From NCBI GenBank assembly GCA_023334545.1, contig JAADVB010000125.1, forward strand, positions 1-52,866: 52,866 bases of DNA. The letters are read 5' to 3'. Every line of letters starts with the position of its first letter. The first letter of the stretch is position 1. This stretch comes from Salisapilia sapeloensis. Lineage: Eukaryota; Oomycota; Peronosporomycetes; Peronosporales; Salisapiliaceae. Below the pieces are notes generated by a model. The model saw only the letters and a list, made by a program, of their open reading frames with translations, did no database searches and had not been told where the DNA came from. The position numbers and the translations under genes are program-made. This document shows, one piece after another, positions 1 through 10,830 of this stretch.

Positions 1-8
1 CGTCTCAG

Positions 9-414
9 CTACCATTCCGACTCCCATCGAGCCATACACCGGACGCGAACCGTGTCTAGGTAGGAAAGAGAACGGAACATGCACGCACTGGATTCAACTA
101 GAGTCCAGATATATTTTCGATACTTTCTGGGTGTGGCATTTCCATACCGACTTCTATTGACCTGATAACCTCCGCTCTGGAGGAAGCTGAAGGCGATTAG
201 TAACGCGTCGTCCAAATGAATTCATGCGTACCTTGCAATCTTCTGCGACGTTGCTCTGAACGTTTGGAGGCTGTACGTTCACCATCGCATCGCGGGTCAC
301 GTCGCTTATTCCGATGAGCGGCATCGTGTGTACATAGTTCGTAGGCAGGAAGCAATAAATTTCAGTGAAGGGGAGGATAATTTTTATATCCTCGAGACAT
401 GTCGAGTTGGCCAC
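9..414 (-). CDS. possible small spliced gene, unrecognised
   Basis: I do not recognise this product. A start at 414 opens a frame of 84 codons. A tentative intron at 161-98 (weak GTCAAT donor, CTCTAG acceptor, 64 nt) joins in phase to a second exon that ends with a stop at 11-9, giving about 113 residues. The protein would have a moderately hydrophobic start (ILPFTEIYCFLP) and a basic C-terminus. The donor is poor and no domain is visible, so this may be a gene fragment or chance open frames. It lies just downstream of the CSRNP-like gene on the same strand, with about 195 nt between them that hold no clear feature. Confidence 0.3.
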
Positions 415-608
415 TTGACAAAAGGATGGGTTTATTCTAACAAAAAAGAACTACTGCGGTTTCGAGGCGGTAGAGAATATTCCTAGTCTTACTTGACCCA
501 GTGAAGATACCAATGTCCATGAACTTGCTTTAATTTATACATAAGTTAGCACGATCTAAGCTTTGCTTTCATGACGAGCATAGTAATCTAGATAATGCAT
601 GACTTTTG

Positions 609-1145
609 TTAGTTGGTGTCAGCTGGCACCATGCGTGGTCTCTTCACAAATTGATCCGTCGGTGCGTCTGACCATGGATTCCATGACCGTTTCTTTGGCA
701 TAGCTGGTGCCTGTGGCTTCTCTTCCTCGTCGGCACGTCGACCGACACGGAGCTCTTTAATGGACAGCTTGCGCGACTTGCGAATCATGTTCGACTCACG
801 AGTGTATTTAAGTATCCGCTCGGCGTCAACGCCTTTGAGCTTGAGGAGCTCATATCTCTCTTTCCTAGAGAAGCGACGTGGTCTATGTTTTTTGCCAGAT
901 GTCTCTTGTTCATCGACGGTGGAGTAGAAGACTTGTGCCGCATTGCTGTCATAGTCGAGTCCGATCGGAGGGCCCTCGCGACTGGGTACTCCAGATTCAC
1001 CAAGCGTCAATTCAAACTCGTAGACAGTTGCTGTGCCCCAACGCAACCGCTTGTTCAAGGCTGGAAGTGAAGGTGCTTGCGAGAGCGAGTGGAGCGCCAG
1101 AGCTGCTTCACTGAGGTCGTCATTAAGCGTAGGCATTTTGCACAT
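609..1145 (-). CDS. CSRNP-like nuclear protein, 178 aa
   Basis: The protein is short, basic and probably nuclear. Residues about 33-65 read KRLRWGTATVYEFELTLG followed by SGVPSREGPPIGLDYD. This resembles the N-terminal core of cysteine/serine-rich nuclear proteins, where a basic [VF]xFxxVTVYxF segment is followed by GxxxVPSxGGxxLGM. A basic stretch follows (KKHRPRRFSRKERYELLKL, residues about 85-103), with a helical segment GVDAERILKYTRESN and a second basic tail (MPKKRSW, KRPRM). CSRNP proteins are described as DNA-binding transcriptional regulators; transferring that role here is inference. The metazoan cysteine-rich region is missing, which is common for short microbial members. The start could be 1145 or the second ATG at 1136. 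No introns are evident. Confidence 0.6.
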   Translation of the reverse strand: MCKMPTLNDDLSEAALALHSLSQAPSLPALNKRLRWGTATVYEFELTLGESGVPSREGPPIGLDYDSNAAQVFYSTVDEQETSGKKHRPRRFSRKERYELLKLKGVDAERILKYTRESNMIRKSRKLSIKELRVGRRADEEEKPQAPAMPKKRSWNPWSDAPTDQFVKRPRMVPADTN

Positions 1146-1761
1146 TGGCTTGCTTCCGGTTGCAACGATGGTGGGAGATGCGATAATGGAAAAGGTCCAG
1201 GCGCACCGCTTGCTGTTCTCCCTCTTCTCTTTTTTCGACTGAAAGCTCGTCGTTCTGGGACGTGATTTTTGCTCCCGACGGTCCTATGTACAGGTGTCGG
1301 CGACAATGATTGGGTCAGCAGCTTCAACTTGTAGATTGGAAATGGCTACATTTGGGGCTGGCCTCGACGACACGGTCGCCTGTGCTGAAACTTCCGCGTT
1401 TGGTCTAGGTGCAGCAGCTCAGGACATGACGGAACTTATCTAGACTTTTGGAATTGTAGCGGAATCCATGGAAGTGTGTATAAATAGAGATTTGCGATGG
1501 TAGAAGATCAGGTCTCAGAGCGAGGTGGGTACAGGGTATAAATATCCGGAAGTAGGTTGATCCTACAGGAGTCATTACTCGTGGTCAGTGGAAAGAGGGC
1601 GCATGCAACCGTGTAGGTACAAGTATCCGGTAATGCCTCACAGCGCTATATGACGAGTGCGTATCTGGCATAAATAGTTATTAAAGATGTATGTGTAATC
1701 AGATAGTGTCCAACGTAAAAAGTCATTCAAGTAGAGGATCGAAGGTGGATTTCAATTTTTC
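1146..1761. other. intergenic region with TATA-like motifs
   Basis: About 600 nt lie between the CSRNP-like start and the 3' end of the coiled-coil gene, both on the minus strand. No convincing reading frame is present. Several TATA-like strings occur on the plus strand near 1478 (TATAAATAG), 1537 (TATAAATATCC) and 1670 (ATAAATAG), and a related AAGTATCCGG / AATATCCGG pair occurs near 1540 and 1622. The region should include the promoter of the CSRNP-like gene. I see no RNA gene here with confidence. Confidence 0.4.
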
Positions 1762-4713
1762 TCATGATTCTTTCTCTACGTGGCCAGTACTCTCATGTGC
1801 ACAATCATTTTTCTCCAAGGAAGAGAGTATCACCAGTGGCAGCAACTTGGCCATTTCTAATATATCTCCAGACTGATGGACTTTACTTACTCGTTCCAAC
1901 TCCTTTCGTGCGACCTCTTCTTTATATTTAGAGGCTCCGTCTTCCTCGGGTGATCCATTCTGAGGAGTGCTGATGTCGTGCATTGCTCTTTGAAGTCTGA
2001 ATTGAACACTTTGCAAAAACACATCAAGGTAGTGTCGAACCTGTTCTTCCACCTGCTTCCTCTTGTGATTTTCATTTCGGGATTTATCTGCTTCATCAAT
2101 CATCTACACATGAGAAAATGAGTAAGGCAGTAAAAAGTCTGAACCAAGTTTCCATACCTCTTCACTCCAATTGTTGTACACTTCGATTTGCTCCGTTGCC
2201 TTGAGAAGACGCTCTCTCCAATCCGCAATCTCACGAGTTTTTGTTTCTAATTGATCCTTCCACCAAGCTATCTCTTCTTCCAGAGCTCGTATATCTGCAT
2301 TCAATGATTTAATGATGCCATCTTTCTCCTCTGCTTCTGTCGTCCACTTCTCGAGCTCCTCTTTTTTACTTTCAAGCTTCGAAGCTAAGTCAGTTTCGAG
2401 ATGCATGAACTCTGCATTCTGCTTTAAAACCGTCTTCAGCTGCTTCTTTTGCTTTCGCAACTTTTCTTTTTGCTCCTCCATTAATATCCTTTCGCTTTTG
2501 ACGGACGCATAAGATTCTTTCAGGTCACTTACCTCCTCATCCAAATGATCCAACATGTTTTGAGCTTTGTATAGCTGCATCTCCAGACTAAAAGCTTCAC
2601 CACATGCTTGTTCAGCATCTTGCTGTGCTCTAGTCATCTGGTCGAGCAAGTAGCTGCACGTCGACTCAAGATCAACATTAATACTTTCGTATTCTTCTTT
2701 TTCCTGGATACACATTGCAACCTTGTCCTCCATCTCTAGCAATTTAAGTATAGTCTGCTGTAGTAGGATCACAACTGGATTCTCATGACCTTCGCTTCGA
2801 TCAGCACTTAATACTTTGCTCATCTTTGTTAATCGAGAAACAACTTCCGTGCTAAACTGGTACAACGCAGTTACATGACTTCCGCAATTGGCTCTTGGAA
2901 GCTGTGTATGCTTTGGAACAAGACATGCTGATGGAGGTATGTCTTGAAGTGGATGTAGGATATTTACGGAAGCTAGTGCAGCCGCTTCTAGTTCCACTAA
3001 TCCCTCTCTGATAGTATTATACTTTTCTTTGACTTGGTGAAGCTGTATTTGAATGTCTTGTGATTCGCTTTCCACAGCATCTAATGATTGTGTTAGCACA
3101 GACACCTTGTCATCGTGGTCTTTCGTGGACTGTTCAATTGTACTCTGGGCATTGTAGTACCACATTTCATAATCTTTTGCTCGTTGCTCTGCTTCAGTGA
3201 TTTTCTTCTTTAACTCCAGCATTTCTACATCCTTTGCTTGACATACTGTTGCATGTCCATCCTTGTCTTGCTTGCAAATTTGTTGTATATTCTGTAGCTG
3301 TTGTTGTATCTCCTGTTTTTCGTGTTCAGCTGTGGTAACGTCGTTCACATGCTTATCGATTGTCAATAAAAGCTCTTCTTGTACCCCACGGAGCTCATTG
3401 ATTGTATTATGTAGTTTGCTACTCTCACGCTCTAGTTTCTCCAAACGCCGAGTTTGGTCATCTGAGTATTTTCGAAGATCTTCATAAGCCTTCCGTCCTT
3501 CTCGCCGCTTTTGTTTATCCTTTTCGCGCTTTGATTTTAAATCGTTTGATTCCTTTCTTGTTTCCTCGACTTCGTTCTGTAGTTCGGACAGTTTTGCCGA
3601 TACATTCTCAAAGCTGGTTTCCAAAGCCTGCTTTTCGCTACCTATAATATTCAACCGCGACTTAAGTTTTTCTCTCCCTTCCTCAACTTTGATCTGCATT
3701 GCTTTTAGTTGATTGTATTCTTCTTCTTGGCGTGAAAGGGCATCACTTGTTCGTTCTAACTCCTCTTTCTGTACTGAAATTGTGATGCTATGTCGATGTA
3801 CGGTCTGTCGTAGCTCTGTTAAAACGAGCAAAAGCTCTTCATGGTCACTAACATTGAGCTCATCTGCTTTCATATGCAGGACTTCTTCTAGTACGCGAAT
3901 ATAGCTCTTTTGCCCTGCTTCCGAGTCGGAATCCTCGGAGCCTTCCTCTTCGCTTCGTTTTTGAAACTCTTTTAATGCTGCCTCAACTCGCTTTGCTGTG
4001 GCAATATACTTCTTACGCTCATTCTGCGTTTCCTGGATTTGTTTTTTCAAGACCTCTTCACGTTGGCGTATGCTTGGTGCTTTTGACACTGCTTTCTCCT
4101 TTTTTGCTGTCGTTTTCGTAGGTCTGACAGAGGGATATGTTTGGAGTGCTTTATTTGAAACTTCGAGTCTATCAATCTGCTGCTTCTGTTTCTCGACTAC
4201 CTGCTTTAGTCTTTCAACCTCTTTCAATTTCTGAGCTACTTGCTCATGCGCACCGCTAAGCTCAGTTTCTTGACAACGCAGCTTCTTTGTAAGTATTTCA
4301 AGTGGATGTATGCTCGGCGTCGGCTGAGGGTCATATCTTAAGCTCTCTGTTTCTGTCCCATTCTCGTACTTGCCATCTTCTTCCCCATACTTTTCTTGTG
4401 CAGAGGCCTGTAATCTCTCATCTGCTAACTTTATAGATGAAGTCTGCCTTCCTGAAGTTTCCTTGTGTACCTTTGTCGCTGTAGATGGTTGTAAATTGAA
4501 CTGTGGATTTTCGTCAGAGTAGTACGATGAGAGGGACCTTCCATCAAACGCCTCTGGTTGAAGCAAGTTGTCGCTGAAGATGCCACGTTGAAAAGTGTCT
4601 ACATCAAAGCCGTTGGTTGACTGTGCGGGCGGTATATGGTCCATACTTTGATATCGTCTCGTTCCAGACAAAACAGGTAACGGGGTTGACTGCTCACTCC
4701 AAGACCCCTGCAT
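1762..4713 (-). CDS. long coiled-coil protein, 965 aa, two exons
   Basis: Exon 1 runs 4713-2158 (852 codons, phase 0). An intron at 2157-2104 (54 nt, donor GTATGG, acceptor GTGTAG) joins in phase to exon 2 at 2103-1762 (113 codons plus stop). Without splicing, exon 1 would run on into an unrelated 17-residue tail. The first roughly 130 residues are Ser/Thr/Pro-rich and probably disordered. From about residue 135 to 850 the sequence is almost continuous Glu/Lys/Gln-rich heptads (for example RLEKLERESSKLHNTINELR), typical of a long parallel coiled coil. One non-coiled segment near residues 575-615 contains Pro, Cys and His (NILHPLQDIPPSACLVPKH). Exon 2 adds a short helical tail. No catalytic domain is visible. 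It is transcribed divergently from the DZIP1-like gene, so a centrosomal or basal-body role is possible, but that is inference from context. Confidence 0.8.
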
Positions 4714-5140
4714 CGTTGCATTCGATGTCTGCTTATCTTCGAACTGCTACGTCTCAAATCGTGGCCTTTTAAAAGTTGTCATCTATCGGGATAACCACTA
4801 TTTGGGCCATTTTAGATTTTGAAACGTCATGAAGAGACTTTTGAGGGCAACTTTCTTGCTCATGTTCATTCTAAAGACACCTTTGCGACGTAAAAGACTT
4901 ACAGCTTTCTCACCTGGCTGAAAAACTAATTTGCTTAAGGTCTTTTATATTCATTGCAAATCATACACGCAAGGAAGTTTTAAGGTGAACACGATTATGA
5001 CTGTTCCATCCTCTACGAATCAGCCTCGAGTTCAGATACTGCTAGTCGCGCTCTCGGGACTCTTTCGTTCACACCATCATCCATTTCTCCAGCTTCACTA
5101 TCAAACGAGATGCGATAAGTCTAGCTCAAGAGAGGTTGCT
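4714..5140. promoter_or_regulatory. shared upstream region of a divergent gene pair
   Basis: This 0.43 kb separates the start of the coiled-coil gene (4713, minus) from the likely start of the DZIP1-like gene (5141, plus). It must hold both promoters. CCATTTTAG (near 4807) and CCATTTCTCC (near 5089) resemble the initiator / flanking promoter element seen at oomycete start sites (a CAWTTTNYY-like core). The second lies about 50 nt upstream of the ATG at 5141, which is one reason to prefer that start over the in-frame ATG at 4997. No transcript data are available to place the start sites. Confidence 0.4.
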
Positions 5141-7572
5141 ATGGAGGTGGAACCAGTGCGTCAAGGACGCCAACGAGAACCAAATGGCACGTATACAGCA
5201 GTATTTTGTGATGCACCCGATAGCCAAGATTCCAACAATGCAAAGACTTTACCTCAAATCGATTGTGTGCTAGGCGACAGTTGCAATTTAATAGACTTTT
5301 CGAGTGATGTCGATCACATCAATGTTGAAGCTTGGAACTCATTCCAGACGAATCTTAGCATTCACATAGCATCTTTGAAACTATCTATTCGCCAATTTCA
5401 GAGCTACTACTTTTCAAAAGGAAGTGTGGAATTTGGCAAATGGTCTCCGCGGATGTGGTTTCCAATGCAAGCGTCAAAAGAGCATGATTTTCAATCAATG
5501 CAACTACGCCTCCAACTCTGTATTCGTTTTATTGACGACGGAAATTACCCTGAAATAATTCGTAAGCATGAAGGTCATGATAACGAAGATATTGGCGCTG
5601 TCCCCGATCCAGCTTTCTGCTTCCAGTGGCCATCAAAACGTATTAATTGGGACCTTTTAGTAGCCACCAACATCCGTCAAATATTCTACAATGTAAGTTA
5701 TCAGCTAGTAAGCTTATAGCTAGCAATAGTACCGACTCAACTTCGTTGGCAATAGATGGATGTCGAAAGACTTTGTCCTTTTCATGAAGATGTATTGTAC
5801 GGAAATCTCAGTGAGGAATTGGAAGAGGATGAAGAAATGTTCGTTGATGAGACCCATGCGCAAGCATTTCAACTAGCACAATTATCCGGTCAGTATTTGG
5901 ACTACTGCATTCAGCTGCTAAACGACCGCTGTAAAGATTATGAAGAGCAATATCGAGATCTCGTCGAGGCAAGAGATGAAAAGTTGCACCATAAGCGAAA
6001 ACTAGACCACTATCGAAAGAGCTTACAGAAAGAGGAGAATGAGCTGGATACGCTGATCGCCATTTATAAAGGGCTTCTCGATGGACGAACTTCGGGTAAA
6101 GATAATGTAGAGAAAACTGTTAGTACATCCGTAGTCGACCATGTACCAACTTTAGTCAAAGACGAGTTCTCACCTACTAAACCTCACTTCTTAAAAAGTT
6201 GGGAAGAAAGAGAAGAAGAGAGGAAGCGGATAAAGGAAGCAACAAAGCATGAACGCATCGCTCAGCAAAAAGAAATTTTGCAACGAAATCGTAAAGATCG
6301 TCACGATCGAGAGTTGTCTGTCGATATCTTGAACGAAATCCATAGGCTGAAAGAAAAAAGGAGCAGATATCGCATCTACAAATGGATAAGGGAGATTATT
6401 TACAAACGTCTGAACGATAAGATGAACCGGCAAGCAACGCGCATTCAAACTTGGTATCGCTGCCAAAAGTCAATTCGAAACTACCTGCAGTATAAAATGA
6501 GGAACCACGAGTTGGCTTTGATGGCAACAGAAGATGCCGAAATTAAAATACTATCGTGTACTGTTCAGGACGATGTCTGCAGCTTGTGTTCTGATGATGA
6601 TTTTAATTTGGAAAAACAAAGCACAAGCTTTGTGAAAGAGCTCGTGGCTGTCTGGAAAAGAGTGCGTCGAATGTCAATCCTGGCAGCTAGGAAAGGAATA
6701 AGCTTTTTCCAGATCTTCCAAAACTTGGATGGTAAGCACGATGAAATCATTGACAGATACGAGCTTCGCATTGGCCTTCGGGAATGGAGAATTCGGATCA
6801 CACGAAAAATGACTCGAGCGTATTGCTATGATAAGCTTTTTGGCATCTTGATACTGATACATGCTTCTTTAGATTGATTGCTCTTCTCCGGTCCAAGTGC
6901 GGTCTATCAAACTTACCGCTTATCTTCGACTATGACCAGTTCGTTTTCGGCTTTGAGCTTCAGGATCAACCTCCCCTAGAACCCACAATAGTACTGAATG
7001 ACCACACAGAAGGTCCGAAAATACAGCAGGCTGTTAATGAACTACCTGATGAAGGTTTCGAGAGCGAAGTGCCAGAGCCGATGGACACTCTCAGTAATGG
7101 GAACGGAAATGATATGGAGCAAGCTACTACGAGTGAAGTGGATGTACCGAACATAGCTCAGGATAAGACAGCGATACCCTCTTCTTTGTTGGCAAAACCA
7201 ACGGAAGCCTTTAACATTGAAAACGAAGGTGATGCGAATATGTATCTTACAAATGGCAGCGATGCTGTGAACATAGGTCAGGATAGCGCAGCAATACCAC
7301 TTCTTTCGTTGACAGAGCCAATAGTAACTTCCAACAACGAGAACGAAGGTGATGCAGATAGAAATCTTACAAGTGCCAACGATGCAGTGAGCACAGTACA
7401 AGATAACACAAGTTTACCATTGAATTTGTTGACAGAAACGAGCCCAGACACACAGAATAACCCAGAGCTAAAAGCAAAGGAAAGCGATGATGAACTATAT
7501 GCGAGCGATGAGCAGCACTCACCTCCAGCATACGATACATCGACATTCGACTACAGTGCAGACTTTGAGTAG
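5141..7572 (+). CDS. DZIP1-like basal-body protein, 771 aa, three exons
   Basis: Exons are 5141-5692, 5756-6819 and 6873-7572. The introns are 63 nt (GTAAGT...ATAG, phase 0) and 53 nt (GTATTG...TTTAG, phase 2), and all joins keep frame. Residues about 165-240, spanning the first splice, contain FCFQWPSKRINWDLLVATN, a conserved RQIFYNMDVERLCPF block and QAFQLAQLSGQYLDYCIQLL. This matches the N-terminal Dzip-like domain of DZIP1/Iguana, a basal-body and transition-zone protein needed for cilium formation and Hedgehog signalling in animals. A basic coiled coil follows (about 240-400), then an IQ-like NRQATRIQTWYRCQ, then EF-hand-like helices (SFFQIFQNLDG, DEIIDRYEL) crossing the second splice, and an acidic tail of three imperfect repeats. 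The C2H2 finger that follows the N-domain in animal DZIP1 is not seen. An upstream in-frame ATG at 4997 would add 48 residues of poor quality. Confidence 0.72.
7114..7440 (+). repeat. imperfect tandem repeat inside the DZIP1-like C-terminus
   Basis: The C-terminal part of the DZIP1-like protein repeats a unit of about 40-44 codons three times. Each unit runs roughly as V-x-N/T-I/V-A/G-Q-D-x-T/A-A/S-I/L-P-x-S/L-L-L-x-x-P/E-T, followed by NENEGDA and a short hydrophilic linker. Copies begin near 7135 (VPNIAQDKTAIPSSLLA), 7267 (VNIGQDSAAIPLLSLTE) and 7390 (VSTVQDNTSLPLNLLTE). The repeats are visible in both DNA and protein. They look like a disordered, recently expanded tail with no known function. 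Confidence 0.7.
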
Positions 7573-7641
7573 CAAGATACAAGAAAGTAATGCAATTCCA
7601 TTTCAAAAAATTCCATTCAAAAATTGTCGTACGGTTTCTAC

Positions 7642-10600
7642 TTACGTAGAGATCCCACACATGATCTTCCCAACGGTATGTACGTCTCCTAGCTGAAGCA
7701 GGCCATCCACCGGATCTTCGTCAAACTGAAACTCAATCGTCGACGCGTTCTGTCCGATTAACTGTATTTCCGTACAAGGATGATTCGCAACACTTTGACG
7801 GTTTACCCACAAGTGCTGAAGTAACTTTTCCACCAACTGATAATACATATTTGTATCATTCAGATCCTCTCGTCGATCCAACGAGTTAATCGCAAGAAGT
7901 GTCGCTAGCATATGACAGAAACCAAGCACGGGGATTCTCTTCACCGTCTTCCTGTAAATTCCTAGCCAGACGTATTTCATAAGGTAATATGATGGAAACC
8001 CCACAACCACATCCTTCCACATCAGCACAAATTGAAACCTTTCCCGATCACGTAGGCAGAAACAAATGCGTTTTGATGATCTTGTAGACTCGCCATTCGT
8101 ATCGAACATCTCTTCTGCTGCAAAGAGTGTCAAGAAGAGAGACGTCGCTGCCGGGACATCCGTATACTTTTTCTGAAGGCGCTGCCACTGGTCATTCAAA
8201 CCATGGTCAGACAAGACAGACCGAAGTACACGCCGATTACACTTCTCTTGTGCCTCTTTCCATACCTTAAGATCTCGTTCTATCGGTTCATCAAGGGTTT
8301 CTAACGCTGGTGGTAAGAAGACACGGAGATCTCCAGATAAACGCTTGGACCATACATCGACCCATATCTTTCCCCATTCGTACCGCTGCTGCTTGCATAC
8401 CAGACTAAACGTCTCAGACAGCTTATCCATTGTAACGTCCTCCCCACTTAGCGTTCGTGACGATGACACACTACGGCGCGTATCTCTAAAGCGAATTGCT
8501 TGAACCGACATCTGGGACAAGCTGTGGTGATACCTAGTCAGGTCGTGATGGCTGCGTTGAATCTGACTTATCTCGTCGGCAGTAGCAATGTCAGCAGGTG
8601 GAAGCTGCTGGACATGAGCAGAGACGTCAAAATCGAGACTGGGGGCTCCAGTAAGGACCAAGTATAGCTTCATCGCAAACTTCAATTCGTTCTCTGTCAT
8701 CAATCGAAGCCAGTTAGACGTATCAGGCGGTTGGTTTGGATCAGCCACATCTTGGCTACTGTCACCCTGAATAGTTTCCGTGGTAAATGGTTGAAGCGGT
8801 TGACCGTCTGACATGTCATCGTCGCTTTCAATCTCAATAATGTTCTGAGCGTTCAGATCCGGACTCGGGGATGGAGTGTTCTCAATTTCCATCGCCTCCG
8901 AGGAAGGTTCTTCCGGTGGACCTTGTTCGGCACTTGTATCTGCTGCTTCAGCTGGTTCTTCGACTTCACCTTCCTCCGATCCATGCTCCTCCATCGCTAC
9001 GTCCGTTTCTTTCTGCTCTTCATCAGCTTCGCCTAGACTCTGGTGAGAGGAGGCGTGGAAGCTGTTCGACGGCAGATCGCTGTGAGCGTTTTCTAGATTT
9101 GACGGTGGTGCAGACGCAGCGTCGACGGAAGAGTTCGAACTATGGGATGTTCGACAATGACTACTACGGTCTCCATCACCCTGCGCTGATCCATCACGTC
9201 CAATCTCACTGTTATAAGATGCATTTTCATCAGTATCTCTATGACGATCCGACATCCCACTATCCATCGTTCGAGCTTCGCTTGAAACAGCAACACTCGA
9301 CCCACTATCATAACGTCCAGCGTAGCGATGAACATAATAGTACTTGTTTTGAGGTGGGTAAGGATCCTGACGTCGAGTACTGTTATCAAACGCTTCCTGG
9401 AAGGAGTTTGAATGCGATGAGGTTGCCGAGTGAGATGGCTGAGGTTCATCATAAGGCCTATGTCTTCTCAAATCAGAACGCGATGGCGAACGACTACGAC
9501 TATGACTATGACGTCTACGAGTGTTATGACTATAGTGGTGTCGGGAATTACCACTACGATGATAACCTGCGTCGGCACGATCCACACGGCTCTTGAGACC
9601 GTATATTGTATACGTCACACTTTGGACACTGTGCTCCAGGGCTCGCAAATCATGTTGTATATCATGCACATCTCGTCCCGTTTTACGCCCCTGTTCGCGT
9701 TCCTTGTCCAGCTCTCCATGCAATTTCTGCTCCAGTGTCTTTATCTTGTCCTCAACACTAGGCATGACGTTATTAACGTTTAGCTTGACGCTTTCAACCG
9801 TATCGTGTACGCCCTTCATCTGCTTTGTCATCGTCTTATTCAAGTTTTCCATGAGTGAAGGAAAACTTGTCGACTCGGTGCCTTTAACCAAATTATTCAA
9901 TTTATCGATAGCTTCTTTTAAAGCTCTCAGATTCTTATAAATCTTGGCGACATCGAGCTTGGTTTGTCCACCTTCACGTACGGCACGTGTTATCTGGTTT
10001 CGCAGACCTTCAAACTCAATTTGAGTCACGAATCCCTCCGTCGATGCTTTGATCGAGGCGACTGGCTGCTGCCGCACTTGCTCCGTCGTATGCGTCTCCT
10101 TCTCACACATGAGTTCCTGTACTTGTCCTTGTAATTTAGCCATATCCACAACTGCTTTATCATATTTCGCTCGATCTTCCTGTTGTTCCTTCAGCACTGT
10201 GTTCAGTTCGTTTGTGTGCTCTTTACGAAGCGATTGGATTGTACTTTCATACTCCTGTCGAAGTAGTCGCATTGCCTCATCCTGTTCTTGAAACTTGGAT
10301 TCTCGACGCTTGACGTCTACCTGAATACTCTGTACTTGCCTCGTAAGTTGCTCAATAACATTTTTCTCTGGATTCACGGAATTGAGTATGGTCTCGACGC
10401 TGTGAATACGTTCCTCGGTAGCTTCTTCCTTCCGTAACAAGTCATCAAATTTCTCCTTTACGTCCTTCTGTAGATCGTCAACTTGAACCCGTACATATTC
10501 ATCCACCAGATTCACTACTTCCACTCGATCTTCCACCTTTTGGATACTTTCTCGTAGAGCTTTACTTCGTTCTTCTTGAGCTCGTAACAATTTATTCATG

Positions 10601-10728
10601 GACGTTATAAACGCATCATGAGCCTCTAATTTCCTCTTCGTTGCTTGATTGATCGTACTAGGAGGTTCAAAACTTTTGCAAGGTAGTCGAATGCCGTCTG
10701 TACGTCTCTTTTTCTTCCCAGAAGACAT
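7642..10728 (-). CDS. large coiled-coil / RS-rich protein, about 1028 aa
   Basis: I do not recognise the family. The chosen start at 10728 (MSSGKKKRRTDG) gives about 1028 residues; the frame extends to an ATG at 10830, but the extra 34 residues look like leader sequence. Residues about 20-400 are mostly coiled coil, starting after a basic motif (GKKKRR) that could be a nuclear localisation signal. Next come an Arg/Ser/His-rich stretch near 425-470 (RRRHSHSRSRSPSRSDLRR), a Ser-rich region, and an acidic Glu/Ser region near 570-650. A possible SUMO-interacting motif follows (NIIEIESDDD). The last roughly 340 residues look globular (LRLMTENELKFAMKLYLVL onward; later FVLMWKDVVVGFPSYYLMKYV) and match nothing I know. 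The RS segment suggests nuclear or RNA-processing work, but that is inference. It is convergent with the DZIP1-like gene, with only 69 nt between the stop codons. Confidence 0.75.
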   Translation of the reverse strand: MSSGKKKRRTDGIRLPCKSFEPPSTINQATKRKLEAHDAFITSMNKLLRAQEERSKALRESIQKVEDRVEVVNLVDEYVRVQVDDLQKDVKEKFDDLLRKEEATEERIHSVETILNSVNPEKNVIEQLTRQVQSIQVDVKRRESKFQEQDEAMRLLRQEYESTIQSLRKEHTNELNTVLKEQQEDRAKYDKAVVDMAKLQGQVQELMCEKETHTTEQVRQQPVASIKASTEGFVTQIEFEGLRNQITRAVREGGQTKLDVAKIYKNLRALKEAIDKLNNLVKGTESTSFPSLMENLNKTMTKQMKGVHDTVESVKLNVNNVMPSVEDKIKTLEQKLHGELDKEREQGRKTGRDVHDIQHDLRALEHSVQSVTYTIYGLKSRVDRADAGYHRSGNSRHHYSHNTRRRHSHSRSRSPSRSDLRRHRPYDEPQPSHSATSSHSNSFQEAFDNSTRRQDPYPPQNKYYYVHRYAGRYDSGSSVAVSSEARTMDSGMSDRHRDTDENASYNSEIGRDGSAQGDGDRSSHCRTSHSSNSSVDAASAPPSNLENAHSDLPSNSFHASSHQSLGEADEEQKETDVAMEEHGSEEGEVEEPAEAADTSAEQGPPEEPSSEAMEIENTPSPSPDLNAQNIIEIESDDDMSDGQPLQPFTTETIQGDSSQDVADPNQPPDTSNWLRLMTENELKFAMKLYLVLTGAPSLDFDVSAHVQQLPPADIATADEISQIQRSHHDLTRYHHSLSQMSVQAIRFRDTRRSVSSSRTLSGEDVTMDKLSETFSLVCKQQRYEWGKIWVDVWSKRLSGDLRVFLPPALETLDEPIERDLKVWKEAQEKCNRRVLRSVLSDHGLNDQWQRLQKKYTDVPAATSLFLTLFAAEEMFDTNGESTRSSKRICFCLRDRERFQFVLMWKDVVVGFPSYYLMKYVWLGIYRKTVKRIPVLGFCHMLATLLAINSLDRREDLNDTNMYYQLVEKLLQHLWVNRQSVANHPCTEIQLIGQNASTIEFQFDEDPVDGLLQLGDVHTVGKIMCGIST

Positions 10729-10830
10729 TCTCGTCACTGCTGCTCGTATGTCTGGAAAAGGAATTTCGTAAATGAACACTTTTGACTGCTGGCCCATAAT
10801 ACTTGTACATTGGGCAGAATTATCCTGCAA

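Noticed and set aside
4997-5140. Upstream start for the DZIP1-like protein at ATG 4997
   Set aside because: The added 48 residues are not conserved-looking, and a possible promoter element lies within them; the ATG at 5141 is preferred but not proven.
8871-9596. 241-codon plus-strand open frame with Tyr/Asp/His-rich end
   Set aside because: It lies antisense to the RS-rich and acidic parts of the 7642-10728 gene. Its composition is the mirror of that low-complexity sequence, and it has no independent domain.
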